From DASQGA01 sp035535315 (lineage in GTDB: Bacteria > Actinomycetota > Thermoleophilia > Gaiellales > Gaiellaceae), in the NCBI GenBank assembly GCA_035535315.1, contig DATLQD010000194.1, positions 1-7,697 of the forward strand: a DNA stretch of 7,697 bases, written 5' to 3'. The notes under the pieces were generated by a model. That model ran no database searches, was not told where the DNA came from, and saw nothing but the letters and a program-made list of their open reading frames with translations. The position numbers and the translations under genes were made by a program. The number at the start of each line of letters is the position of its first letter. Within the stretch, counting starts at the first letter, position 1. Shown in pieces: positions 1 through 5,146 of this stretch.

Positions 1-213
1 GACGGCGCCGCCCACGCGCGCGGCATCCCAACCGACCCCTTGGCGATCCGCGCCGCCAGGGCCGGAACAGACCTGATCCTCTTGACCGGCTCCGAGGCCG
101 CCTCGCGCAGCGTCTACGGATCCCTGCTCGCCGCCGCCTCCAACAGCCGGATCAGCCAGGCGCGCCTGCTCGCCGCGTATCAGAGGATTGTCGCCCTGAA
201 GACGGGCCCGTAG
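1..213 (+). CDS. C-terminal end of a glycoside hydrolase family 3 protein (beta-N-acetylhexosaminidase-like), 5' end outside window
   Basis: Frame 1 is open from the window edge to a TAG at 211-213, giving the last 70 residues of a protein. The segment RAARAGTDLILLTGSEAA, followed by VYGSLLAAA, a short 'SRISQARL' stretch and AAYQRIVALK, matches the end of the GH3 catalytic barrel as found in NagZ-like single-domain enzymes: the A-G-x-D strand, the loop with the GS motif, then two helices ending in a basic 'RIVALK'. The family hydrolyses beta-linked N-acetylglucosamine or glucose from peptidoglycan fragments or glycans. Catalytic residues (the nucleophile Asp and the His/Asp dyad) lie upstream and cannot be seen. 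The lack of any further domain after the barrel favours the short NagZ-type over the two-domain beta-glucosidase type. Substrate is inference. The next reading frame, an oxidoreductase fragment, starts about 20 bases downstream. Confidence 0.68.
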   Translation, partial: DGAAHARGIPTDPLAIRAARAGTDLILLTGSEAASRSVYGSLLAAASNSRISQARLLAAYQRIVALKTGP

Positions 214-232
214 GGGCGCAGGAGATAGCTCG

Positions 233-355
233 ACGCGCGCGATCGTCTTCGAACGAAACGGCGGCCCGGAGGTGCTCGAGCCGAAGGACCTCCCAGATCC
301 GGCGCCTGGCGAAGGCCAGGTCGTCGTGGACGTCCAGGCGGTCGGCGTGAACTGA
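233..355 (+). pseudogene. Truncated 5' fragment of a medium-chain dehydrogenase/quinone oxidoreductase gene
   Basis: Reading from 233 gives about 40 residues with the classic N-terminus of zinc-independent MDR/quinone oxidoreductases: (T)RAIVFERNGGPEVLE, then LPDPAPGEGQVVVDVQ and AVGVN. In intact members this beta-rich start runs straight into 'YRD' and about 280 more residues of GroES-like and Rossmann domains. Here a TGA at 353-355 follows the Asn, and nothing resembling the rest of the family appears in any frame nearby. The natural start also seems lost: codon 1 is ACG (233-235), sitting about 9 bases after an AGGAG at 220-224, as if an ATG had mutated. No other in-frame start precedes the conserved part. 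Both defects indicate a dead remnant, probably the left edge of a deletion or insertion junction near 352. The family call is fairly firm; the mutated ATG is inference. Confidence 0.72.
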
Positions 356-473
356 GGTCGCGGCGGCCGCCATCCTGCAAGGATGACCGCTCCCTACCTC
401 GCCTCCGACTCGAGACCACCTCCTTACCGAGGGGACGAGAGCGTCTCGTATCGGGTCAGCAGGTCCGCATAAG

Positions 474-491
474 GTGGAGCTAACGCTCCAC
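474..491. repeat. Perfect 7-bp inverted repeat with 4-base loop
   Basis: GTGGAGC (474-480) and GCTCCAC (485-491) are exact reverse complements around the loop TAAC. No T-tract follows on either strand, so it is not a standard intrinsic terminator. It lies about 120 bases past the truncated oxidoreductase frame. Confidence 0.55.
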
Positions 492-541
492 GGAACAGAG
501 TAGCTTCAAGGAGCGAAGTCTTGCCGAACTTTTGCCCGGCT

Positions 542-681
542 GAGCTGATTTAGGCTGGTCTCAGCTGATCGGGGCTACTGAACCATGCCGGTTCAGCTTC
601 ACCAAATCAGACAACAGGTGACTTTTAACCGGAGGGTTTCTGATCCTGCGAGTGTCCCGCCTCGAGCTGGATTTAGGTCTG
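542..681 (+). repeat. Imperfect direct repeat (two copies, 122 bases apart)
   Basis: GAGCTGATTTAGGCTG at 542-557 recurs as GAGCTGGATTTAGGTCTG at 664-681. The copies differ only by two single-base insertions in the second. The unit is AT-richer than its surroundings. It could be a remnant of duplicated or mobile DNA, or a binding site; two copies only, so chance is possible. Confidence 0.35.
578..596. repeat. Perfect 7-bp inverted repeat with 5-base loop
   Basis: CTGAACC (578-584) pairs exactly with GGTTCAG (590-596) around ATGCC. Spacing and symmetry would fit either a small RNA hairpin or a dimeric repressor half-site pair. No neighbouring gene start is close enough to assign it to a promoter. 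Confidence 0.45.
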
Positions 682-776
682 CGTGTTCGCCGCCGCCTCA
701 TGCCTAAGGCCGTGTGTCGGGACAACGAGAAAGTTTTTCACGTCAAGTGGGATCAAAAGGATTAGGGGCAGGGACA

Positions 777-822
777 GGAGGGCTCGGGCGGTTCCTATCC
801 CCTTTGGAGCCGCCCGCCCTCC
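777..822. repeat. Strong imperfect hairpin (17 pairs, 10-base loop)
   Basis: The arm GGAGGGCTCGGGCGGTTCC (777-795) pairs with GGAGCCGCCCGCCCTCC (806-822). The pairing is GGAGGGC with GCCCTCC, a two-base bulge (TC, 784-785), then GGGCGG with CCGCCC, one G-T wobble, and TCC with GGA. The loop is TATCCCCTTT (796-805). This is the most stable-looking structure in the gene-free region. It has no T-run after it, and no gene end is adjacent on either strand: the sigma-factor stop is over 200 bases away. It could be a REP-like palindromic element, part of a structured RNA, or a terminator left from a lost gene. Confidence 0.6.
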
Positions 823-1038
823 AGGCGTCTTGCGGTGCGTACCGGTTCCCAGCTTTCGGGTTTGAGTCCCGCCGGCAATGCGGACGGAGGGAAGGCTGCG
901 AGCGATTCGAGGCCCTGAGCCAAATGGCGGCTGATCACCGGTTGCGACGTTCCCGAATCGAAAGAGCGCTCCTTCCGGTACTCGAGGTTTGCCTCTAGAG
1001 CCAGCTCGTCCGGTTGGCGCGTCTATTCCTCCCGGGGG

Positions 1039-2160
1039 CTAAGGAAGACTGACGACCGGAGGCCCGGGGAGGGGAGCAAGCACCTGCTCGCCCAGCTGCA
1101 GCACGGCGGTCGGGGACTCGACGGCGACCGGAAGGACGGCAGGCGCCACCTGCTCCACGACTGGGACAACCGTGTCTGCGAGTGAGGGGGCTCCACCGGC
1201 GATCTCGGTCGCGGGACTGGTTAGGACGGAAGCGACCTGTTCCGAGCCACCAGCGGTGTACGTGAGTTGAGCTCCTGAGTGGTGAGTGTCCGTTCCGGAG
1301 CTCGCGACTGCGTGCTCGGGGTTCCCGGCTTCAGCCTCTTCCTGGGATTTCCCGCCAGGGCGCGGGGCCAGTGGGCGGGTCGAGTCGAAGACGTCTTGCG
1401 GAAACGAAGCCGCTGGGATCGTCTTTGCCCGAGGGCTCGGCGGGGTAGTAGGCCGTTTCGCCGTCAGCTCGAGCGCGCCTACGGACACCGTCGCTGCGAC
1501 GATGGCTGCACCCACCGCGACCTTGACGGCCGCTCCACCGAAGAGCGACTTGAGCGCCCCGAGCAGCGAGCTGAGATCGAGCCCGAGAGCAGCGCGGCGC
1601 TTGTTCGGCGCCGGGACCCCGCGCAGACTGTTCGCGAGCACTCTGCGGGCCCGGAAGATGAGCGTCTCGACCGCCGACTGGCTGAGTCCAAGCTCTGCGG
1701 CGATCTCCCGGTAAGACAAGCCTTGCCATTCTCGGAGGAGGATTGCCCTCCGCTCCCGTTCAGGCATTGCTTCAAGCGCCTCGCGGAGCCGGAAGAGCTC
1801 CCCGCCCTCGTGCTCTCGACCCGGGGCCACCTCCTGGAGAACGTGCGGATCGCGTGCAACCTCGCGCTCGCCTCTGCGGCGATTCGTGTTCCAGTGTGTC
1901 AGACACACGTTCCGCGCGATCGAGAGAAGCCAGGCCAGCTCGTTCTCGGGGACAACTCCGCGTTGAAGGGCTCGGAACGCATGCATGAATGTGGTCTGGA
2001 GCGCATCTTCGGCCTCGTTCCTGTCGCGAAGGTGGTAGACGCAGTATGCGAGGACGCGGTCAGCGTGGTGCTCGTAGAGCGTTTGGACGGCCAGTGAGCC
2101 TGGCGCGGCGGCGGGAGCCTCGACGCCGGTAGCACGACCGATTGATGGTGCGGCAGCCAT
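1039..2160 (-). CDS. ECF-type RNA polymerase sigma factor with C-terminal transmembrane helix and long low-complexity tail
   Basis: The 373-residue product directs RNA polymerase to a specific promoter set. Sigma region 2 spans roughly residues 25-100, with LYEHHADRVLAYC, the region 2.2 stretch NEAEDALQTTFMHAFRAL, and WLLSIARNVCLTHW. Region 4 spans about 122-180, ending in the helix-turn-helix LSYREIAAELGLSQSAVETL and basic FRARRVLANSLR. These 180 residues are a complete ECF sigma. Residues 208-230 (GGAAVKVAVGAAIVAATVSV) form a hydrophobic helix, followed by about 140 residues rich in Pro, Ala, Val and Ser with no recognised domain. The expected topology is sigma domains inside and tail outside. 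Known ECF extensions such as the SnoaL-like (ECF41) or TPR (ECF42) types do not resemble this. The ATG at 2158-2160 lacks a strong Shine-Dalgarno; a GAGGG lies 13-17 bases upstream. No separate anti-sigma gene is adjacent. It is transcribed divergently from the receiver gene at 2393. Sigma identity is firm; tethering is inferred. Confidence 0.93.
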   Translation of the reverse strand: MAAAPSIGRATGVEAPAAAPGSLAVQTLYEHHADRVLAYCVYHLRDRNEAEDALQTTFMHAFRALQRGVVPENELAWLLSIARNVCLTHWNTNRRRGEREVARDPHVLQEVAPGREHEGGELFRLREALEAMPERERRAILLREWQGLSYREIAAELGLSQSAVETLIFRARRVLANSLRGVPAPNKRRAALGLDLSSLLGALKSLFGGAAVKVAVGAAIVAATVSVGALELTAKRPTTPPSPRAKTIPAASFPQDVFDSTRPLAPRPGGKSQEEAEAGNPEHAVASSGTDTHHSGAQLTYTAGGSEQVASVLTSPATEIAGGAPSLADTVVPVVEQVAPAVLPVAVESPTAVLQLGEQVLAPLPGPPVVSLP

Positions 2161-2192
2161 CTGCTACATGCCCTCTGGGGCCCACTAAGTGT

Positions 2193-2217
2193 GGAACCGC
2201 GCCTGCCGGTGGACGTC
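2193..2217 (+). promoter_or_regulatory. Candidate ECF-sigma-type promoter for the receiver/tail-anchor operon
   Basis: GGAACC at 2193-2198 resembles an ECF -35 element and CGTC at 2214-2217 an ECF -10 element; 16 bases separate GGAAC from CGTC, within the usual ECF range. It sits in the 232-base divergent intergenic region and points toward the receiver gene, predicting a start site near 2224 and a leader of about 170 bases. A similar pair occurs inside a coding region (3009-3032), so the motif alone can arise by chance in this GC-rich DNA. Position is what makes this copy credible. I found no matching copy facing the sigma gene. Confidence 0.5.
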
Positions 2218-2339
2218 ACTCAAAGGGGTGATCTTCGGGTTTCGGTTGCAAGGTTTGTGTCCGCACTCGTTCTTCCTGGACATGAACCCCGCCCGATCGA
2301 CCAAGGACTCTGCGGAAGGCGGCCCCTGGCCTCACCGGA

Positions 2340-2360
2340 CGCTCGTATGCGGCGCGAGCG
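2340..2360 (+). repeat. Small leader hairpin flanked by CTCACCG repeats
   Basis: CGCTCG (2340-2345) and CGAGCG (2355-2360) are exact reverse complements around a 9-base loop. The heptamer CTCACCG occurs at 2331-2337 and again at 2361-2367, bracketing the hairpin. The structure ends about 20 bases before the Shine-Dalgarno of the receiver gene, so it would lie in the mRNA leader. The stem is short and the significance modest. Confidence 0.35.
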
Positions 2361-2380
2361 CTCACCGAGACCGACGACAA

Positions 2381-2386
2381 AAGGAG
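2381..2386 (+). promoter_or_regulatory. Ribosome-binding site fixing the receiver gene start
   Basis: AAGGAG lies 6 bases before the ATG at 2393. The same reading frame is open back to an ATG at 2189 and has another at 2282, but neither has a Shine-Dalgarno and the upstream translation is not receiver-like. This site decides for 2393. Confidence 0.8.
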
Positions 2387-2392
2387 TCTGAG

Positions 2393-2899
2393 ATGACCAC
2401 TGACCTGGCCACGAACGCCGAAGCCCCACGCGTTCTGGTAGCCGACGACGAGGACGAGATCCGGAGCATGCTGGTCATGTGCCTCAAGTCCGAGGGATGG
2501 GTAGTTGCTGAAGCGGCGTCAGGAGACGAAGCCTTCGAGCGCTGCCGTCACGAGTCGTTCGACGTCGCCGTGCTCGACTACATGATGCCGGGGATGAACG
2601 GCCTGCAGGTGGCCCGGTCCCTCCGGTTCGAGGGCATCAGGCTGCCGACGATCCTCTTCACCGCCTACCTCGTCGATGAGCTAAAGGCAACTTGCGACGA
2701 CCTCGGCGTCGTAGCTGTGGACAAGATCAACTGGGACGAGCTCGTACTCCGGTGCCGGGAGCTCTGGGAGAGACGTGCAGAGGCAAGGAGCTACGCGTCC
2801 AGCGCCGTCCGGCGGTCACGACTCCTGAGCCCCGTCGGAACCGGAGGTCAGGTCAAGAGTGGCCCGGATCTTTTCTCGGCGAGGGTGGTGAGCGCATGA
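2393..2899 (+). CDS. Stand-alone receiver-domain response regulator
   Basis: The 168-residue cytoplasmic protein is a CheY-like phospho-receiver without an attached DNA-binding or enzymatic output domain. Residues 12-18 (PRVLVAD) form the first strand. The acidic pocket is D18/D19, the predicted phospho-acceptor is D62 in LDYMMPGMNG, the switch Thr is T90 (ILFTAY), and the conserved Lys is K111. The usual Pro after that Lys is replaced: the sequence reads VDKINWDEL where most receivers have K-P-F. Helix 5 ends near residue 130. The last 40 residues (Arg/Ser-rich, then Gly/Val) look disordered and match no output module. Such proteins signal by binding a partner. The stop TGA overlaps the start of the next gene (ATGA at 2896-2899), indicating translational coupling, so that membrane-anchored protein is the obvious partner candidate. 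An ECF-like promoter motif lies upstream. The phosphodonor is unknown; the hybrid kinase at 5554-7697 is one possibility. Confidence 0.9.
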   Translation: MTTDLATNAEAPRVLVADDEDEIRSMLVMCLKSEGWVVAEAASGDEAFERCRHESFDVAVLDYMMPGMNGLQVARSLRFEGIRLPTILFTAYLVDELKATCDDLGVVAVDKINWDELVLRCRELWERRAEARSYASSAVRRSRLLSPVGTGGQVKSGPDLFSARVVSA

Positions 2900-3282
2900 A
2901 TGGAAACATCACCTTCCATCCCCTAGAGCGTCGTGCGAGTGCGATCAGGATCAGCGAGCCCCGGGCGTCCGAACAGGAGTGCTTGCAGGCGGAATTGGTC
3001 GAGCAAGCGGAACTCCTGGACGCCCGTGCGTCCGACATCAGACGCTTATGCGCCGAGTTGAGCAAGGAGAGCCTCACTGCCTCCGGCTGGATGGGCGACC
3101 TTCCTCGGTACCTACGAAACCAACCACGGAGTCGGCACAGCGTCCGGAGCGATTCCGCTCTGCCGAGGACGGATTTGCCAGCGCTCGACCGGCGAGGGGT
3201 GGCAGCGCTTTTCGCCGTCACCCTTATCCCTTGGCTTCTCGTGGCCGTGCTGGTCTACGTGTGCTCGAGCCTTATCCGCTAG
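2896..3282 (+). CDS. Small C-terminally membrane-anchored protein of unknown function, coupled to the receiver gene
   Basis: I do not recognise a family. The 128-residue product begins at the ATG of an ATGA overlap with the receiver gene; the frame is also open upstream, but that part lies within the receiver gene in another frame. Visible parts are a polar N-terminus; a probable helix rich in Glu, Leu and Ala at about 25-60 (EQECLQAELVEQAELLDARA), which may form a coiled coil; a basic Arg/Ser linker at 70-95; and one hydrophobic helix at about 101-123 (VAALFAVTLIPWLLVAVLVYV) ending five residues from the C-terminus. This is tail-anchor architecture, with the N-terminal part facing the cytoplasm. 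It could hold the receiver, or another signalling protein, at the membrane. Weak ribosome-binding sequence (GAGGG, 2881-2885) fits coupled translation. Existence as a gene is likely from the overlap and the clear transmembrane segment; function is inference. Confidence 0.72.
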   Translation: MNGNITFHPLERRASAIRISEPRASEQECLQAELVEQAELLDARASDIRRLCAELSKESLTASGWMGDLPRYLRNQPRSRHSVRSDSALPRTDLPALDRRGVAALFAVTLIPWLLVAVLVYVCSSLIR

Positions 3283-3299
3283 AGCCAAGAACGCCGACG

Positions 3300-3319
3300 A
3301 AGGAGGTCAAGCGTCAATG
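3300..3319 (+). other. Orphan strong Shine-Dalgarno and ATG after the receiver operon
   Basis: AAGGAGGT (3300-3307) is a near-perfect anti-Shine-Dalgarno match placed 9 bases before ATG (3317-3319), 17 bases past the previous stop. The frame it opens runs to 3640 (107 residues), but from 3380 on it is purely antisense to the alpha/beta hydrolase and reads as Arg/Asp/Val-rich sequence with no motif. A strong hairpin begins 7 bases after the ATG. Most likely this is the surviving start of a lost third operon gene, or chance. Confidence 0.35.
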
Positions 3320-3326
3320 GTGGATC

Positions 3327-3369
3327 GGCGCCCTCGCCCTGGCGCACGCGGCGACAGGGCAAGGGCGCC
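3327..3369. terminator. Bidirectional hairpin terminator between convergent genes
   Basis: GGCGCCCTCGCCCTG (3327-3341) pairs with CAGGGCAAGGGCGCC (3355-3369): 15 positions with a single C-A mismatch, loop of 13 bases. It lies 44 bases after the stop of the tail-anchored gene and 10 bases beyond the hydrolase stop, so it can serve both strands. No U-tract follows in either direction, as is common for hairpins in GC-rich actinobacteria; termination is therefore inferred from position and stem strength. Confidence 0.6.
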
Positions 3370-3379
3370 TCTTCGGTTC

Positions 3380-4285
3380 CTACGCTCTGTCGCTGGCCAT
3401 GCCCGCATGCTCGTGCTTGGCCGCATTCCGCTCAGGGTCGTCAGCGCGCGCAAAGCGCTTCACGAAAGCGAGGGCCTTGTCGGCGACCTCGCGCCAGCCG
3501 CTGTCGATCGTGAGCGCGTGTCCGCGGTTCGGGATCTCGACGATCTCCGTCACGCCCTCGTTTCGCTCCTGCTTCTTGTAGGAGGCGTTGGCGATCGACC
3601 AAGGGACGGTGTTGTCCTTCTTGCCCGAGATGATCAGTAGTGGTCCGCGGTCGGGGTTCTTGCTGTCGACCTTGGCCTCTGTCCAGGGGTTGAGGTTTGC
3701 GCTCGCCGCCTGGAAGAGCGGCGCTCCAGATGCCGGCACCGCGAACGCTTCGTACAGCTCCTTGGCCTCGTCCTCGCTGACGGCGTTCGCGAAGCCGAAG
3801 CGGAACTGGTCGTACGTGAGTGGGACGGCGCGGTGGCGGTTGGCCGGGTTGCCGAGGACGGGGGACGCCGACTTCAGGGCCGAGATCGGCAGCGGCAGCA
3901 CGCCGCGGAAAGGCGCCGGGTCGATCGCCACCGACACTGCCGAGAGACCGCGTCCGGCGACTATCTGAGTGAGGAGGCCCCCGAAGGAGTGTCCGATCAC
4001 GGCCGGCTTGTGCTCCAGCTTGCCGATCACGTCGGCGTAGTGGTCGGCCACCTGTCCGATGGTCTTGTCAGCGAAGACCTCTGGGTTGGCGTTTGCTTCC
4101 TCGACTGTCTCGGGGTCATCCGGCCATCCTGGTGTCAGGGCCGTGTAGCCGGCCTCCTCGAAGAGCGCAGCCCAGCGGTCCCAGCTGCTGGGCAGCAGCC
4201 AGAGGCCGTGGATGAACACGACCGGGGTACGACCGGTCTCGTTGCACTGATCGATCTGCTCTGCCGTGGTTGGATATGTCGACAT
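3380..4285 (-). CDS. Alpha/beta hydrolase (esterase/lipase-like)
   Basis: The 301-residue protein has an alpha/beta-hydrolase fold without a signal peptide, so it is probably cytoplasmic. The first strand and oxyanion-hole motif is PVVFIHGLW (residues 21-29). The nucleophile elbow is G-H-S-F-G-G with S100. The acid is D214 in LLIISGKKDNTVP, and the base H246 in IPNRGHAL. All triad residues are at family-typical spacing. The region between about 125 and 195 is the cap domain. Members cleave esters, lactones or related bonds; the substrate here cannot be told. The start is set by the ATG at 4283-4285, preceded by AAAGGAG five bases upstream; an ATG at 4334-4336 would add 17 residues but has no such site. 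The C-terminal 25 residues (charged, DDPERNAAKHEHAG) are likely disordered. It is convergent with the receiver operon across a hairpin and 229 bases downstream of the YjdF-like gene, so it probably has its own promoter. Confidence 0.93.
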   Translation of the reverse strand: MSTYPTTAEQIDQCNETGRTPVVFIHGLWLLPSSWDRWAALFEEAGYTALTPGWPDDPETVEEANANPEVFADKTIGQVADHYADVIGKLEHKPAVIGHSFGGLLTQIVAGRGLSAVSVAIDPAPFRGVLPLPISALKSASPVLGNPANRHRAVPLTYDQFRFGFANAVSEDEAKELYEAFAVPASGAPLFQAASANLNPWTEAKVDSKNPDRGPLLIISGKKDNTVPWSIANASYKKQERNEGVTEIVEIPNRGHALTIDSGWREVADKALAFVKRFARADDPERNAAKHEHAGMASDRA

Positions 4286-4290
4286 GCGTG

Positions 4291-4297
4291 CTCCTTT
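4291..4297 (-). promoter_or_regulatory. Ribosome-binding site of the alpha/beta hydrolase
   Basis: The plus strand reads CTCCTTT, that is AAAGGAG on the coding strand, five bases before the ATG at 4285. It selects this start over the in-frame ATG at 4336. Confidence 0.8.
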
Positions 4298-4514
4298 CGG
4301 GGGAGTTGCTTGTCCGGACGGAGACGAGACGGACATAGGCGGGTCCCGAGGCTAAAGGTTCCGCGCAACGCAAACGAGGTCACGTGCTACGCCGGCCAGA
4401 GTGCTGGAGCCGGAAATATCTGCCCGCCGCCGAGGGCTGGGCAAGGCGAGGCACCACACTAGCACTCGTGCAATTGAGCGACGTTGCACTTCACCCCGAT
4501 CTCATCCGAGCCGG

Positions 4515-5093
4515 CTATCCCGTCGCGCGACTCCGCAGCTTGCCCGCAGCGACCACAGTGATCACGGCTGTTAGCGTTGCGCCGCTCAGTCCGAGCGCCA
4601 TGTCGCCGAGCGTGTCTGTGTAGGCCGTTGCGAGTTCCGGCGAGTTGCGGATGAAGGCGAAGTACTCACCCAGCTCCCACAAGATCGCTGTTACGCCGCC
4701 GAAACCGACGACGAGACAAAAGAGCTCGGCTCGCTTGATGTCGACCCGAAGCAGAGCCACGGCGACCGCACCGCTCAAGAGCGCCCAATTCACGAAGTGG
4801 TTTGCGTCGTCCCACCAACCGACGGTGTCGTAGAGATTGAGCGCATTACCGATCGTGTCGATGAGGAATGGGAGGACGAAAAGCGTGTCGGCCACGAACG
4901 GATAGGGCGGACGCCGTCCGCGCGCGGCCCAGATCGCGGGCACAACGAGAGCTGCGATTGAGTAGCCGACGAGTCGCCAGCCGAATGCCTTCCCCGCAAA
5001 GCGGTCGAGGCCGGAAAAGGCACCGAAGGCGAGCAATGCTACGAGCGAGAGCTTCACCGCGAGGTCGAGCCATAGTGCCGGCGTCCGTTTCAC
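4515..5093 (-). CDS. Six-helix integral membrane protein, YjdF/DUF2238-like
   Basis: The 192-residue product is strongly hydrophobic, with predicted membrane helices near residues 9-27, 39-56, 67-85, 97-115, 122-140 and 160-183. Acidic and His residues sit at helix ends in the pattern of the YjdF (DUF2238) family: YDTVGWWDDANHF (D95, D96, H99), LWELGEYF (E140, E143) and YTDTLGDMALGLSGA (D160, D164). Length is close to E. coli YjdF (about 200). The clustered conserved acids and His inside the membrane could bind a metal or substrate, but the family's function is not established to my knowledge. The start is a GTG at 5091-5093; no good Shine-Dalgarno precedes it, the frame upstream closes at a stop within about 65 bases, and the only ATG within the frame is far downstream. 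It is divergent from the small ORF at 5147 with 53 bases between. Family assignment is from remembered motif pattern and should be treated as probable. Confidence 0.78.
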   Translation of the reverse strand: MKRTPALWLDLAVKLSLVALLAFGAFSGLDRFAGKAFGWRLVGYSIAALVVPAIWAARGRRPPYPFVADTLFVLPFLIDTIGNALNLYDTVGWWDDANHFVNWALLSGAVAVALLRVDIKRAELFCLVVGFGGVTAILWELGEYFAFIRNSPELATAYTDTLGDMALGLSGATLTAVITVVAAGKLRSRATG

Positions 5094-5146
5094 GGAATCT
5101 GCGGAGCGTATCGGCCAGATCGTGAGGAGCGGGTGTCGCGGCTACT

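Larger units (their letters stand above)
356..1038. other. Gene-free spacer with inverted repeats, possible rearrangement scar
   Basis: About 680 bases lie between the oxidoreductase remnant and the sigma-factor stop codon. Short open frames exist on the plus strand (for example 683-865 and 714-998), but their translations are Arg/Pro/Ser-rich, lack recognisable motifs, and have no good ribosome-binding site, so I do not call them genes. The stretch is locally less GC-biased than the coding flanks and contains small inverted repeats at 474-491 and 578-596, an imperfect direct repeat (542-557 and 664-681) and a strong hairpin at 777-822. No transposase, integrase or intact tRNA is visible. I infer decayed or rearranged DNA, possibly with an unrecognised structured RNA. 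Confidence 0.5.

Noticed and set aside
857..871. CGGG-TTTGAGT-CCCG resembles a tRNA T-arm.
   Set aside because: The loop departs from TTCRANY at the conserved C, the fifth stem pair is mismatched, no matching acceptor strand lies about 75 bases upstream, and there is no plausible anticodon arm. At most a decayed tRNA end or chance.
903..960. CGATTCG and CGAATCG, a 7-base inverted pair 44 bases apart.
   Set aside because: Pairing does not extend in either direction and the spacing is long; chance is likely.
1279..2097. Plus-strand open frame of 272 codons.
   Set aside because: It is antisense to the ECF sigma gene, Arg-rich without motifs, and a typical shadow frame in GC-rich DNA.
2189..2392. 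Upstream extension of the receiver frame (ATG at 2189 or 2282).
   Set aside because: No ribosome site precedes either ATG, the extra residues are not conserved-looking, and it would swallow the promoter motif; AAGGAG before 2393 decides.
3009..3032. GGAAC-N15-CGTC, similar to an ECF promoter.
   Set aside because: It lies inside the tail-anchored protein gene with no suitable downstream start except the orphan ATG at 3317; regarded as chance, and as a caution for the copy at 2193.
4468..4489. GTGCAA and TTGCAC inverted repeat downstream of the YjdF-like gene.
   Set aside because: Only 6 pairs with a 10-base loop and no T-run; too weak to call a terminator or operator.
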